This document shows, in pieces, positions 42,201 through 54,340 of a stretch of 64,000 nucleotides of DNA. Under the pieces are notes generated by a model that saw only the letters and a list, made by a program, of their open reading frames with translations, ran no database searches and had not been told where the DNA came from. Every line of letters starts with the position of its first letter. Positions within the stretch are counted from its first letter, which is position 1. The DNA comes from Salminus brasiliensis (lineage: Eukaryota > Chordata > Actinopteri > Characiformes > Bryconidae): contig NC_132892.1 of the NCBI RefSeq assembly GCF_030463535.1, positions 35,381,049 to 35,445,048 on the forward strand, in the 5' to 3' direction. The translations under genes and the position numbers were made by a program.

Positions 42201-42665
42201 AGCAGAGGGGTCTTTTATTGTGAAGTCCTGCTCCAGTGTTCCGCTCAGACCTCGCTGCTGTAGTCTCCTCCCAGCCTGGCTGTGCCGCTGGCCGTGTGTC
42301 GGGCTGGGCTGGGCTGGGCTGGGCAGTGAGGGAGGGCAGCTCTGGGTGGGATCACAGCTCTACAGCCCCCAGTTCCAGCTGCGGTCTGCTCGAGCTCAGT
42401 CCTGCTTCCTGGGGGGGTTCTGTCCGGGTTCTGTCCGGGTTCGTAGCGGATCAGCTCCACCGAGACCCGGAACACAACAGAGGGAGTCGGGGATTCGGGC
42501 GGGTTCCTGGGCGAGAGGGTTCCGGAGAGTCGGAGGTCAGTTTACCCCCAGCGTCACCTCCCTTACTCCCTTACCCTGGAGCTCCCTGGAGCTACACCCG
42601 GTCTGCCCGGCAGCCGGAGCGGCGAGCAGCCGGAGCGGCGAGCAGCCGGAGCGGCCGGCGCTGAG
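42200..42665 (+). promoter_or_regulatory. GC-rich putative promoter of zinc-finger gene C
   Basis: GGGTCTTTTATTGTGAAGTC at about 42,206 matches the box at genes A, B and D and leads into CpG-rich sequence. The open frames here are GC-driven and have no family motif. The splice donor joining it to 46,074 was not identified, and the GC-rich stretch 45,895-46,070 is an alternative. Confidence 0.4.
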
Positions 42666-42668
42666 CTA

Positions 42669-43012
42669 ACGCCGCTAGCCCGTAGCCTGTAGCCCGTAGC
42701 CCGTAGCCCGTAGCCCTTAGCCCGTAGCCCGTAGCCCGTAGCCCGTAGCCCGTAGCCCTTAGCCCGTAGCCCGTAGCCCTTAGCCCGTAGCCCGTAGCCT
42801 GTAGCCCGTAGCCCGTAGCCCGTAGCCCGTAGCCCTTAGCCCGTAGCCCGTAGCCCTTAGCCCGTAGCCCGTAGCCTGTAGCCCGTAGCCCGTAGCCCTT
42901 AGCCCGTAGCCCGTAGCCCTTAGCCCGTAGCCCTTAGCCCGTAGCCCGTAGCCCGTAGCCCGTAGCCCGTAGCCCGTAGCCTGTAGCCTGTAGCCCGTAG
43001 CCTGTAGCTAGC
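42669..43012. repeat. Heptamer minisatellite GTAGCCC
   Basis: About 49 copies of a 7-bp unit, mostly GTAGCCC with variants TTAGCCC and GTAGCCT; variant units are interspersed in a partly regular order. GC-rich GGGGCGGGGC repeats follow to about 43,110. Confidence 0.95.
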
Positions 43013-43225
43013 GGCAGCTAGCGGGTTTGATTGACGGGCTGCGGGGCGGGGCGGGGCGGGCCTGTGGGCGGGCCTGTGGGCGGGCGGTGTGGGGGGCGGT
43101 GTGGGGGGCTGCTCGGCTGCTCGGCTGCAGCGCTGGAGGTTAACGCCGGGCTCCTGTTCCAGGCGCTGAACTCCGGCCTGTACCCTCCTTAAAGCTAGCG
43201 GTCAGCCCGCAGGCTGGGTGTAGGG

Positions 43226-43227
<2 letters not shown>

Positions 43228-43297
<70 letters not shown>

Positions 43298-44030
43298 TTG
43301 CTATGGTAACCGTGTGAGTAAACAGATCGGATTTGCTCACTTCGGCCTTAAAAATCTGAACATCTGATCAACAACGTCTGTGTATGTGTGTGAGTATGTG
43401 TGTGTGTGTGTGAGTGTGTATATGTGTGAGTATGTGTGAGTGTGTATATGTGTGTGAGTGTGTTGAGTGTGTGAGTTGTGTGTGTGTGTGTGTTGAGTGT
43501 GTGTGTGTGAGTGTGTATATATGTGTGTGAGTGTGTGTATGTGTGTGAGTGTGTATATATGTGTGTGAGTGTGTATGTGTGTGTGTGTGTGTATATGTGT
43601 GTGTATGTGTGTTGAGTGTGTGTGTGAGTGTGTATATATGTGTGTATGTGTGTGAGTGTGTGTGTATGTGTGTGAGTGTGTGTGTGTGTGTGTGTTGGGG
43701 GGTGTGTGTGTGAGTGTATGTGTGTGTGTGTATATGTGTATGTGTGTGAGTGTGTGTTGGGGGGTGTGTGTGTGAGTGTATGTGTGTGTGTGTATATGTG
43801 TATGTGTGTGAGTGTGTGTTGGGGGGTGTGTGTGTGTGTTGAGTGTGTGTGTGTGTTGAGTGAGTGTGTTGTGTGTGTGTGTGTGTGTGTTGAGTGTGTG
43901 TGTGTGAGTGTGTATATATGTGTGTGTGTGTGTGTGTGAGTGTGTGTGTGTGAGTGTGTATATATGTGTGTGTGTGTGTGTATGTGTGTGAGTGTGTGTT
44001 GGGGGGTGTGTGTGTAAAGGGTTAAACCCT
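43228..44030. repeat. (TG)n and TG-rich minisatellite
   Basis: 43,228-43,296 is nearly pure TG. 43,370-44,020 is an imperfect TGTGTGAG/TGTATATG array with recurring TGTGTTGGGGGGTGTGTG blocks. Alternating purine-pyrimidine sequence of this kind can adopt Z-DNA. The long His-Thr open frames on the minus strand are a by-product. Confidence 0.95.
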
Positions 44031-44089
44031 GCTGTAAATGAGCAGCACTGCCACTGCCTAGCGGGGGGAGGAGAAAAAAACCCACAACA

Positions 44090-44371
44090 CATGGGTTACC
44101 ATAGCAACCACTTGTAACAGCATAGCAGCTGCCCAGCAACCACTTGAAATGGCATAGCAAACATTCGAAACAGCATAGCGACCGCCTAGCAACCACCTGG
44201 GATACCTTAGCAACAGCATACCAAGCAGTTGGAACAGTGGAGCAGCAGCTGCCTGAGATCAGGCCACTGCATAGTTATAAAGATCGGCAGCGCCTTTGAT
44301 GTTTGTTTGATTGATTGATTGATTGATTGGTTGTTTAGATGATCAGTCACCAAAATGATATTTGTGAATGA

Positions 44372-44413
<42 letters not shown>

Positions 44414-46420
44414 GTGATTGGCAATTATATAGCAGTGCAGTTGCAAATGACTAACTGAAACAAACCTGAGTTATCCTAGCAACTACATAACAACCACCTA
44501 GCAACCACTTAAAAGCATGGCAAGCATTTTGAATGGCATGGCAACTGTGTGGCAGAAACCTGGGATACCTTAGCAACGGTGTACCAAGCAGCTGCCTGAG
44601 ATCAGACCACTGCATAGTTGATGGTCAGCTCCTTTGTTGTTTGTTTTTGTTTGTTTGTTCAAATGATCAGTCACTATTATTATTATTATTATTATTAATA
44701 GTGATTTCTCATTTTATAGCAGTGTTGTTGCAAATGAGCAGCACAGCAACTTCCTAACTGAAACAAGCAACAAACACCTGGGTTGTCCTAGCAACCACTT
44801 AACCACTTAAACATAACAGCCATCTAGCAACCACTTAAAAAGGCTTACTAAGCCTGTAGAACCACATAGCAACTGCTTGGCAACCATCTGTGATACCTTA
44901 GCAATAGCATACAGAGAGCTTGGGAAAGCAGAGCAGCTGCCTGGCCGTGTAGATCAGCGCTGTGCTTCTGTCGGATACCTCACAGTGACCCAGGAGAACC
45001 ACACCTCCACATTTACACCGATAATGGAGAGCGTCCAGAACCTGAAACCTGAACATCTGAACATCTGGACTAAACAAAGAATTTGTCTTAGGGTGTTAAA
45101 AAAGGCAGAGAACGGTTGCTCTGTTTATTATTATTATTATTATTATTATATGGTTGTTGTTGTTGTTGTTGTTGTTGTTATTAGTGATTGCAGGTTGTAA
45201 AGCAATGCAGTGCAGATGCAAATGAGCAGCACAGCCGCTGCCTAGCTGAAATATCACCTGCTTCACCACAGCAACCACTTGCAACAGCGTAGGAAACGAC
45301 ATCACAGCAACAGCCTTGCAACAACCTAGATCTCATTTGAAATGGTATTGCAAGGTATAACAACTGCTTAGCAACCACCTGGGATACCTTAGCAACAGTA
45401 TAGCAAGGGTTTTTTTATTTGTAAAGATGATAGTTAGTAGTGGTTGAGTTGTTTTTAAAGAACATCTAAAGAACATTTTTGATTATTATTATTAAAGAAC
45501 AACCTGTTAGAACCTCTAGACCCTCTAGAACCTTCTAGAACCCTAACCTGTTTAATAATAATAAAAAGAAGTACAGTAAAACTCAGGACTTTATTATTGT
45601 CATTACATTATTATTATTATTATTAGTGATTGCACCTCGCAATGCAATGCAGTCCAGTTGCAGACTAACAGCACAGCCGCTGCCTAGATGCAAAGCCACC
45701 TGGGTTACCATAGCAACCTCTCAGGCCAGCATAGCAGCCGCCTAGCCACCACTTGGAGCGGCCTAGCAACCACTTGGAAAGCAGATCAGCTGCTTAGCAA
45801 CCACATTGCAGCCACCTGGGATACCATAGTCAACATCTCGCAGCCATCTAGCAACACCATAGCAACTGCCTAGCAACGCTTTGGGAATTGCTTAAGCTGC
45901 GCAGTCGCTCGGCTCCCTCCCTGCTCTCCTTCATCGCCGCACTCCCACACTGCCGCTGGCGGAGGGGGCGGGCTGCAGCTCGCCCGGGTCTGCCGTGTGT
46001 GCTTCAGGTTCCTGCCTGGGCTGAGCTGAGCTGACGGGCAGGGCTTAACTTCACCCCCTGCTCTCCTTTTCAGAGGGATGTCCACCAATTTAGGACCAGG
46101 AGAGGGTGGAGGGGACCCATGCTGGAGGAGGAAGAGGAGGTCAGTGGGCCTGGGCACAGATCTGTCCATGGCGGATATCGAGCACCTGCAGATGGAGGTG
46201 GCTGAGCTGAGGAAGGAGGTGGCCAGACTGCAGGCGGAGCGCAGGCAGGGGAGGATGGTGGAGTGTAAGACGGAGGTACGTGCTAGTGATGTGGGCTATC
46301 CTTTTACTAACTGATGGTGATGTATGTCATGTATGTGTACTGATGCTCTAGAAAACATAGCAACCGCCTAGCAACCGCATAGCAACCACCTAGAAAGCAA
46401 AGCAACTGCCTAGCAACCAC
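44090..46420. repeat. TAGCAACCAC-type dispersed repeat field
   Basis: Many copies of ATAGCAACCACTT, CCTAGCAACCACC and GGGATACCTTAGCAAC through 44,090-44,230, 44,470-44,590, 44,780-44,920, 45,240-45,400, 45,700-45,890 and 46,355-46,430. They are interrupted by (ATT)n/(TTA)n and (GTT)n tracts at about 44,372, 44,674 and 45,127. The coding exon at 46078-46275 lies near its right edge. Confidence 0.75.
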
Positions 46421-48854
46421 ATTGCACACTGAAGACATCCTAGTTAATGAATACATTCAGCTACTTTAAGCTGCACCCATTGCTGACACAGATGTGCAAA
46501 TGCACACACAGCTTGTCTAGTCCCTGTAGAGAAGAAGTACTGCCAATAGAATAGGACTATATATATCACAACCCTATTGGCACCATGCTGCCTAATGCCA
46601 GGTGTGGGCTAGAGGGGTGTAATAAAGCCCCCCAGCATTGGAGCAGTGGAGGAACTGTGTTCTCTGGAATGATGATGATGATGGTGGTGGTGGTGGTGGT
46701 GGTGGTGGAGCTCCATCCAGTACTATCCAAGCAGTTGGGGAGGATGAGGGGTGGTGATCATAACTGTGCCAGTTGAGACCCTTTGCAGGTGGCACATCAC
46801 ACAGTCACTGTTCTAGCTCCTAAGGGGTGTTTTAGGGTTATCAATAAAGCTCAGTACACTATATGGACAAAAGTATTGGGACACACCTCTGAGCAGCCTG
46901 TGATCCTTACAGTAGGCATGTACTTCTGTTTCCTCGGTTGCTGCAGGAGCTGGAGCACGCCATCACTCCATCGTTCAGCTGCGCGAGCGAGGACCTGGTC
47001 GTGGTGCAGGTCGATGAAAACGATGAAAGCGCTGAAAACGATGAAAGCTTTGAAAACAGCGAAAATCTTGGCGGAGACCAAGACATGCTGCCCAAGATGG
47101 AGGACCAGCCCTGTCTGAGTAAGGTCTGTGAAACTCAGACCAACCACACACAAACGCAGTACGGACCCCACCACCAGCTGGGGCTGAGGGATTTCCCCAT
47201 TATCTGTAAAGAAGAGCCGGTAGAGGAAAGCCTGTCGGTTCATGATGCCGGACTCCAGCGCGTGGTCCAGAACCTGTTTAAGACCTGTTCGGCGGGACTG
47301 ATGGAGTTCAAGGCCATACCGGACATGAACGGGGAAATCAAAGAAGAGGTGGAGATGGATCATGAAAGCGAAGGTTCTGAGGACGAGAATGAGGATGACG
47401 AGGAGGATGAAGGTGACGAAGACTTTGTACCTTCAGGTAACTTGAAGGAAATCTTATCAGTAAAATATTTAAAATATAAAGATTAGAAAATTAATAAACA
47501 TCTACACTGCTGCCGTTCTCCGTACTCCTCACCTCCAGTACTGAATTATAGGCCTGAAGAAAGACCGACTAGATGGGCTTATCCATTAAAACCTGTAGGA
47601 GGAAGCTGGTAGAACATCCATGTTATCTTCTGGACAGGAAATATATTTATATTAGACTACAAATACACTGCTGGCTCCCGTCTTACCAAGATAGCTCACT
47701 CCTGTGGATGCGTTTATACTGTATAACATATTTTTCTATATATCTTTTTAACAAACGTGTTTTTTTTAGCATGTTACTAATATACCATTGACTGTAAGCT
47801 CATTTGATTGACGGTAGGAGCTTTAAATAAAGTGAATTAGTGCAGTCAAGCAGTAAGTATTTAATAAAAAGCATAATTTAATGTATTTTTCACCATATTT
47901 AAAGTAAGTAAGTATATTTTCTAGCATTTTTACAGCACACAGTTCAGCACTGGGTTCGGGTTTCAGTGTGAAGATCTTTAGATGATCCTGTTTGCTTTTG
48001 CTTCATTTTCATTTTCCTCTTCCTAAATTCCAGGAGACTTCCGACAGATGTACTCCGACATCGGGAGCACGTCCTTTCAGCCTCTGGAAGGCCAGGACAA
48101 CAGGCCGAAAAGGAACCTGCCGAGTCCCAGGTCTCACCAGAGTCTGGGTGACGGAGAGGTGCCGTACTGCTGTTCCATATGTGAGCAGAGCTTCAGTGAG
48201 AAGTCTGACCTTCTCAAACACCTGGAGCTGCACAAGGAGGAGAAGCCCCATCACTGCGACCAGTGTGGAGAAAGCTTCACCACCTTATTCAAGCTGCAGT
48301 CCCATCAGAAAACGCACACCGGGGAGAACGGCTTCACCTGCACGGTGTGCGGCAAGCAGTTCCTGCAGGCGCTAAACCTGAGGATTCACATGAGGATCCA
48401 CTCCGGCGAGAAGCCCTACGTCTGCCCCACCTGTGGGAAGAGCTTCTGCCAGCCGTCCGCCTTCCGGAGACACCAGCGAGTGCACACCGGAGAGAAGCCC
48501 TACCACTGCACCGAGTGCGGGAAGCAGTTCGCCAGAGCGTCGATGCTGAAGGTTCACCAGACGATCCATACCGGAGAGAAGCCCTTCGGCTGCCCGGTGT
48601 GCGGAAAGGAGTTCTCCCAGGCCTTGTATCTGAAGAGCCATTGGAGGGTGCACACCGGGGAGAGGCCTTACAACTGTCCCATCTGTGGAAGAGACTTCTC
48701 CCACCTGTCCTCCCTTCGCAGGCACCAGATCGTTCACACTGGGAAGAAGCCGTACCAGTGCGCCGAGTGCGGGAAGCAGTTCACCAGAGCCTCCAAGCTG
48801 AAGATCCACCAGAGATTGCATTCTGTGGAGAAGGCCTTTTCTGCTCTCCCCTGA
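46078..48854 (+). CDS. Zinc-finger protein C, coiled-coil/C2H2
   Basis: Coding exons 46078-46275, 46947-47436, 48034-48854; 502 residues. The first exon holds [20 protein letters not shown] and a helix ([16 protein letters not shown]). The middle exon is acidic: [17 protein letters not shown], then a diverged conserved block ([27 protein letters not shown]) and an E/D run. The last exon has eight intact C2H2 fingers (CSIC, CDQC, CTVC, CPTC, CTEC, CPVC, CPIC, CAEC). The LVDCR motif is replaced by LMEFK, unlike A, B and D. Acceptors CTGCAG at 46946 and TTCCAG at 48033 fit. AATAAA at 49387. Predicted nuclear DNA-binding protein; target unknown. Confidence 0.88.
46435..46790 (-). mobile_element. 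MITE in gene C intron 1
   Basis: TGAATACATTCAGCTACTTT, GTAGAGAAGAAGTACTGCCA and CCAGGTGTGGGCTAGAGGGG are the inverted counterpart of the element at 30,540-30,880. It contains a (GTG)n expansion at about 46,684-46,709. Confidence 0.65.
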
Positions 48855-50130
48855 TTCCTCTGCTCAAACCAATGCGTGCATCTAATCTGTGGATTAGGGG
48901 TGGGCGATATGCTGAAAATATTATATCACGATATTTTTTTTTATGCACAGACAGAATGCAGCAGTAGTGATACGCTGAGAAAAGCGTACTGTCAGAATTC
49001 ATCACCTTACAGTCAAATCTGGGGGTTATGCTGATTCGTCTTTAAAAGGGAGGGGTGTGAAATGCCTGCAGTTTGCTTCTCTAGTCCCTTTAGGGGCTGA
49101 TGTGGATCCGCATCAACAGTACAACCCATTAAATTGTACAGTATCAGGGCCGGCATGTTCGCCTGGAGCTAGAGCAGCATCAGATTGGGACACTACAGCA
49201 CAGTTTTACAGTGGAAAATTCAACATTAGCCACGTTTTCAGATGCTGCCCGTTTCTGAGCCCGACGCTCGAGGCTCAGTGTAAAACTAAAGAAGCAGACT
49301 TGGGTCGCTGATCTGTCTCCGGCTGAATGGAAAATGCATCACGTTTGTCCATAAACTTTTATTTGATGACCACAGAATGCTGCCAGAATAAAAGTCCCCA
49401 TTCTGAATCAGTGTAAACCCAAGGATGGAGATCTAGCCTAGTCTGATGCTGATGCTGAGACAAACGCACATGAAAAATAGAGGATGTTTTTAATGGGAAA
49501 ATGCAGCGTTTATTTCTGTAGAATAATAAATGGTGATCTATTAGATCGTCCAGACATTCAGCTCTGCAGTAAATTCGTCCAGTGTTGGTTTGGAATTATC
49601 GGCTAACTGGAATCGACCATCCAGCAGCAGAGACGTTCTATATCCTGCAATACTGATAGCATTGATATCAAAGAGCATCCCTGTACAATATATCCGCCGT
49701 CTCAGAAACTCTGAATCTGGATCGTTTCGGTGTTCTTTCTTTGTCCTGTCGGGTTCAGGCTTGTTAATTATTGATGATTATTGTTGATTATTGTTAATTA
49801 TTGTTGATTATTGTTAAACCGTGGGTCCGTTTTTATTATTTAAGCTTCACAGGTACTGATGATTAATCTGCCCACCGTTCTTCCTCTAACCGTTTCCTAT
49901 TTTTTTAGCTGTTGTGCAGAAATCAGAGCGTATGCTGATCAAAGCGACTCTCATCAGTTAAAAATCAAGTCAAATTATTGATCAGCTTCTGTAATTTATC
50001 AATGCATGCGTTGGTAGAGGTTTGTGCAGTTGGGTTGTTTTCCTCACAGTATTTTTACATTGGAAATAATGCGTTTATAATTATTCCGACTTTTCTATCA
50101 TTTCCATTCTTGGACTTTAATACCTGTACA
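48855..50130. other. Gene C 3' region and intergenic DNA
   Basis: Probable 3' untranslated region to about 49,410. A hAT-like MITE edge (GGGGTGGGCGATATGCTGAA) lies at about 48,896-48,935. The remainder is unrecognised; short ATTGTTGATT repeats lie at about 49,770-49,815. Confidence 0.45.
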
Positions 50131-50139
50131 AGTGTTCTG

Positions 50140-50425
50140 CTGTTCCACATAGAAGCTGATCCACCAGAGAATTCATACCGGACTCTCTTCTCTGAGAAAT
50201 ACATACTGGAGAGAAGCTGTGCTGTTGGTCCTCTGTCCAGTCAGACTGTTGCAGTGATGAGTACATACTGGAGGTCAGCTGACTTGTCGGTTGCTGAAGC
50301 TTCATGGGAGCCAGATCTGTACTGCTTGAAGCGACATTCTCATTATTCATAATTCATACCGAGGAGAAGCCCCACCCACCCATAACAAAGGCCAGCGAAT
50401 TCATACTGGAGAACAGTCTGTCCAG
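50140..50425 (+). pseudogene. Relic C2H2 finger array
   Basis: CCACCAGAGAATTCATACCG, ATACATACTGGAGAGAAG, GAGTACATACTGGAGG and CGAATTCATACTGGAGAAC are decayed HQRIHTGEK-type linkers on the plus strand, about 2 kb beyond gene C. The Cys pairs are gone and the frame is broken. Remnant of another gene or of lost extra fingers. Confidence 0.6.
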
Positions 50426-50429
50426 CTGT

Positions 50430-51177
50430 TTGCTGCTGTCCACTGAAGCAAGCCCAGCCACTGAGCTCTGGGAGGAGGTTCGTTCACATCCAAAGATTTG
50501 GATTATTGACCGTTTCACTCTGAATGAGTTATTGATCAGTCGGACATGTTTGGTGTCTGATGTTTTACACTGGAGGTTAAGGTCACTCACAGCTGCACGT
50601 TCTGGTCACATGATCTGATTTCTTAGCTTTTTTGTTTTTTGCCTTAACTCAGGCCAGAAGTGAGCGTCTGCGCTTTTATTTTAAAGGGATGCTGGAGCTG
50701 TCTCTGAACTCGTCTCATTTCTGATTATTGATCTTCGAGGCTTTATTTGAGAATCACTTTATTTTACGATGTTTAAATTCTTTGGGGGGTGATCTGTTAA
50801 TGACCCGGTCAGGCCTGTTCTGCAGTAACTGAATGGACTAAAGCACAGAGCGGTTAAGTTATAGGGCCGTTTGGTTTAGGTGGCTTGTATGTATCAATTT
50901 ATTGCTCATATAAAAGAAATAAAAATCTAAAGCTGAGCTTTGAAAAGTGTTCAGCTGAGCTTGACTTCCGTCGTCATCATTACTAAGCGTGCCTTAGTGG
51001 TTAATTAGAGGACCGTGGGCCTCCTCGAATGCGCTCTGACGGGTTTGGTAGAAGGTTCATGTCTGATTGGAGTCGTTTCCATGTTTCAATGTCATTAAAA
51101 TATTACAATAAAATAAGAAAAAACATTGACTTTTATTGTGTGTTAAAATGGTTACCATAGTTACAGAGATTGTATTG

Positions 51178-51215
<38 letters not shown>

Positions 51216-51730
51216 GAGAGCCATATGTCCTCTGTGTCCCCGTTGGGACATGGACTCCACAAGACCTCTGCCAGATGTTTCGGAGATGTTCTGACCCAGT
51301 CGTCACTGCCATCAACTTCAAGAACTGACCGGATCATCAGTGTTGTTAGGTTGTATGCCACGCCCACAAAGAAGGCCACACCCACTAACTGACACAATAA
51401 ACCTGCTTGATACGTTTATGTATATATTAAGGTAGTAATGCTAAATTATTTTTATTATAATTATTTTAAAATATTTTTTATTATTTTTGTTAATATTTCA
51501 AAATTTAAGCATCAACAGACATATCATATAGACCAAATATCATTGAGTATGTAATTAAATACCTATACTGTATTAATACATGTAATTAAATACTCTATTA
51601 AATACTATTTAATTCTTCTAAGTAATATTTGCATTGATGTAACGTTATGATTGGTTTATTATTTAATATCTATTAGCCAGCTCCTGTGTAATGATCCCCA
51701 GCTCCGAGCTGTCTGGGTCCTCCTCCTGTT
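50430..51730. other. Intergenic interval C-D
   Basis: No gene. GCTTTTATTTTAAAGGGAT at about 50,672 resembles the promoter-type box. A (TTA)n tract lies at about 51,177-51,216. A Tc1/mariner-like relic (TGTTCTGACCCAGTCGTCAC) lies at about 51,225-51,395. AT-rich sequence follows. Confidence 0.5.
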
Positions 51731-51739
51731 GTGTGGGGT

Positions 51740-52003
51740 AGGGCTTTTATTTTGACACCCTGTGAATTCCCCTCCGCGCGGTCGGTCGGTCGGTCGGGTG
51801 AGCGGCGGGGCGGCAGTGCGGGCGGATCTCTCGGGCTCAGGTGGTTGAAGGAGGGCAGCAGCGGCAGCTCCGGACAGGTCACCGCCACACGCCGGGCCGG
51901 GGAGTCCCGCGGGCGGACAGTCCGGGGGGATGCGGGCGTTAATGGGCCGCCGGAGGGCGAGGGGAGTGAACACTGGCCGTCTCGTGCTGCTCGGACCTCA
52001 GTG
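51740..52003 (+). promoter_or_regulatory. Putative promoter and non-coding exon 1 of zinc-finger gene D
   Basis: GGGCTTTTATTTTGACACCC at about 51,743 is followed by CpG-rich sequence with (GGTC)n and a consensus donor (CAGTG/GTGAGT) at 52,003/52,004; the next acceptor is at 52,806. Same layout as genes A and B. Confidence 0.55.
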
Positions 52004-52219
52004 GTGAGTCTGACCCCCCGTCCTCCTCAGACCCAGCGCGGGGCAGTTAGCCTGGATACCAGCCCTCCTGTCTCTTAAATCAGGATCAATCTGTCCGGAT
52101 TGATATTAATAATTAATAATATCTGAATATTAAAACTTCAGTTTCCTCCGTTTCCTGTCTGTCAGCCACAGGCCACGCCCTAATCTCTCATTACACATCA
52201 CACTGACCCAATACACACT

Positions 52220-52765
52220 GCACCACAGCCTGCAGCAGCGTAGCCCCGCCCACCCAGCCTGCAGCTGTTTAACCCCACCCACTTAACCTACAGCAGTTTA
52301 GCCCCGCCCACCCAGCCTGCAGCTGTTTAACCCCACCCACTCAGCCTACAGCTGTTTAACCCCGCCCACTTAACATACAGCAGTTTAGCCCCACCCATTC
52401 AGCCAAAAGCAGTTTAGCCCCACCCATTCAGCCAAAAACAGTTTAGCCCCGCCCACTTAACATACAGCAGTTTAGCCCCACCCACTTAACATACAGCAGT
52501 TTAGCCCCACCCATTCAGCCTACAGCAGTTTAACCCCGCCCATTCAGCCAAAAGCAGTTTAGCCCCGCCCACTTAACATACAGCAGTTTAGCCCTGCCCA
52601 TTCAGCCTACAGCAGTTTAGCCCCGCCCATTCAGCCTACAGCAGTTAAGCCCCACCCATTCAGCCAAAAGCAGTTTAGCCCCGCCCACTTAACATACAGC
52701 AGTTTAGCCCCGCCCATTCAGCCTACAGCAGTTTAGCCCCACCCACTTAAGCTACAGCAGTTTGC
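52220..52765. repeat. 29-30 bp minisatellite in gene D intron 1
   Basis: Units of the type CAGCAGTTTAGCCCCGCCCA followed by TTCAGCCTA or CTTAACATA, about 17-18 copies, ending just before the exon-2 acceptor. Confidence 0.9.
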
Positions 52766-52846
52766 CCTGCAGATACTGACTAAGGCTGTTTGTCCTGAAT
52801 CCACAGACGGGACGGGACAGGTGGGGGCGGGGGTAACCCGGACAGA

Positions 52847-54306
52847 ATGACAGAACCTCTGCTGGTGTCTGAGAAGCTTGAGGAGGAGGAGCGAGTTCTG
52901 GTAAAGTCCTGCGACTCTGAGACGTCCTCCGTACCGGTACCGACCCGCTGCAGCCGAGACGCACCGTACACCAAGTCTGTGGGGACGGATCTGTCCATGG
53001 ACGACATCGAGGCGATTCAGCTAGAAAATCACTACCTGAGGAAGAGGGTGGGCTCGCTGATGAAGAGGATAAAGCAGCGCGACTTCCACGACCTGAGGAG
53101 AGGGGTAAGCTCCAGACCGGACGTCTGCCCAGAGGGGCTTTAACCCCTTAATGTCCTGAAAATGACAATTTCTCTTTTTAATGATTTATTTTAAACTGTA
53201 TTAATTAACACTTTGAATACGTGACTTTTATTTTGTATCATCATAAATCTGTAGCATTGTCTGGTGCTTGCAGTGCACAGATCGTCCTCCAGGGAGTAGA
53301 AAAGGTGTCTGATTTTATTATTGTTTATTGATAATAATAAATAAAATCATTAATATGATCATTTATTAATATTATTATTATTTAAAGTAACTCATTATTA
53401 ATCATCACACTGCTGTTGCAGGTCTCGAGAACCCACACGTGTGCTATAAAATACGATACGCTGGGCTTTAAAGGGTTAATCTGTTTTATTTACCACCCTG
53501 TTATTTCACCTCACAGTGAAACACACTGATTGTCCTTCTATGGAGGGCTCGCTTAGATTAGCCTAGCCTAGCCTAGCGTAACCAAATCCTAGAAGAGATG
53601 CTTTTGACACCGTTGCCATGGTTACCTCTGGCAGGCCGATGTTTCCGGCCCATCCAGCCTGGACTCGGACTGTAACGGCGGAGACAGGCGGACGGCGAGG
53701 ACCCCGGTAAAGCTGTGCTCGGTGCGGCTGGTGGACTGCAGGAGCGGCGCGGAGGACGAGGATCCGCACTGCCAGCTTTCATCGGACGAAGAGGCGGAGG
53801 AGGAGGACGACGTCTTCAAAATCGTCCTCCCGGGTACAGGGCAACGTATTACATCACAGTGTCCAACCGTCCAATCACAGAACCCCGCCGTATAAACACT
53901 GCTGTCTTACCTTACGTCTAGTAGGGGGCAGCCATGCATCGTATGATGAATGCACCAGATGCCCAAAAGTTTGTGGACACCCCTTCTAATGAAAGCATTC
54001 AGCTACTAAATGCACACACACAGCTTGTCTAGTGCAGTAGAGAAGAAGTACTGCCAATAGAATAGGACCATCTGCAGCAGATCAACATCATGACCCTATC
54101 GGCTCCATGTTGCCTAATAATGCCAGGCGTGGGCTAGAGGGGTATAAAGCCCCCCAGCATTGAGCCCCTGTCTCTAGTAGAGACAGTTACTCTAACAAAA
54201 GCAGGATCAGCTGTTTAATAGCCTTGATTTCAGAAGAAACAGTGAATGCACGAGAAGTGTCCCAATACTTTTGTCTTGTCTGAAAGCTGTAAAGGTGTTG
54301 TAGTAG

Positions 54307-54340
<34 letters not shown>

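Noticed and set aside
42236-42664. 142-codon frame in GC-rich DNA before gene C
   Set aside because: GC composition alone explains openness; no family motif, and several overlapping frames are equally open.
42669-43012. Interstitial telomere repeat
   Set aside because: Unit is GTAGCCC/TTAGCCC, not TTAGGG or its complement CCCTAA.
43337-44196. His/Thr-rich frames of 251 and 282 codons on the minus strand
   Set aside because: Translation of TG-rich simple sequence; no start context, splice structure or domain.
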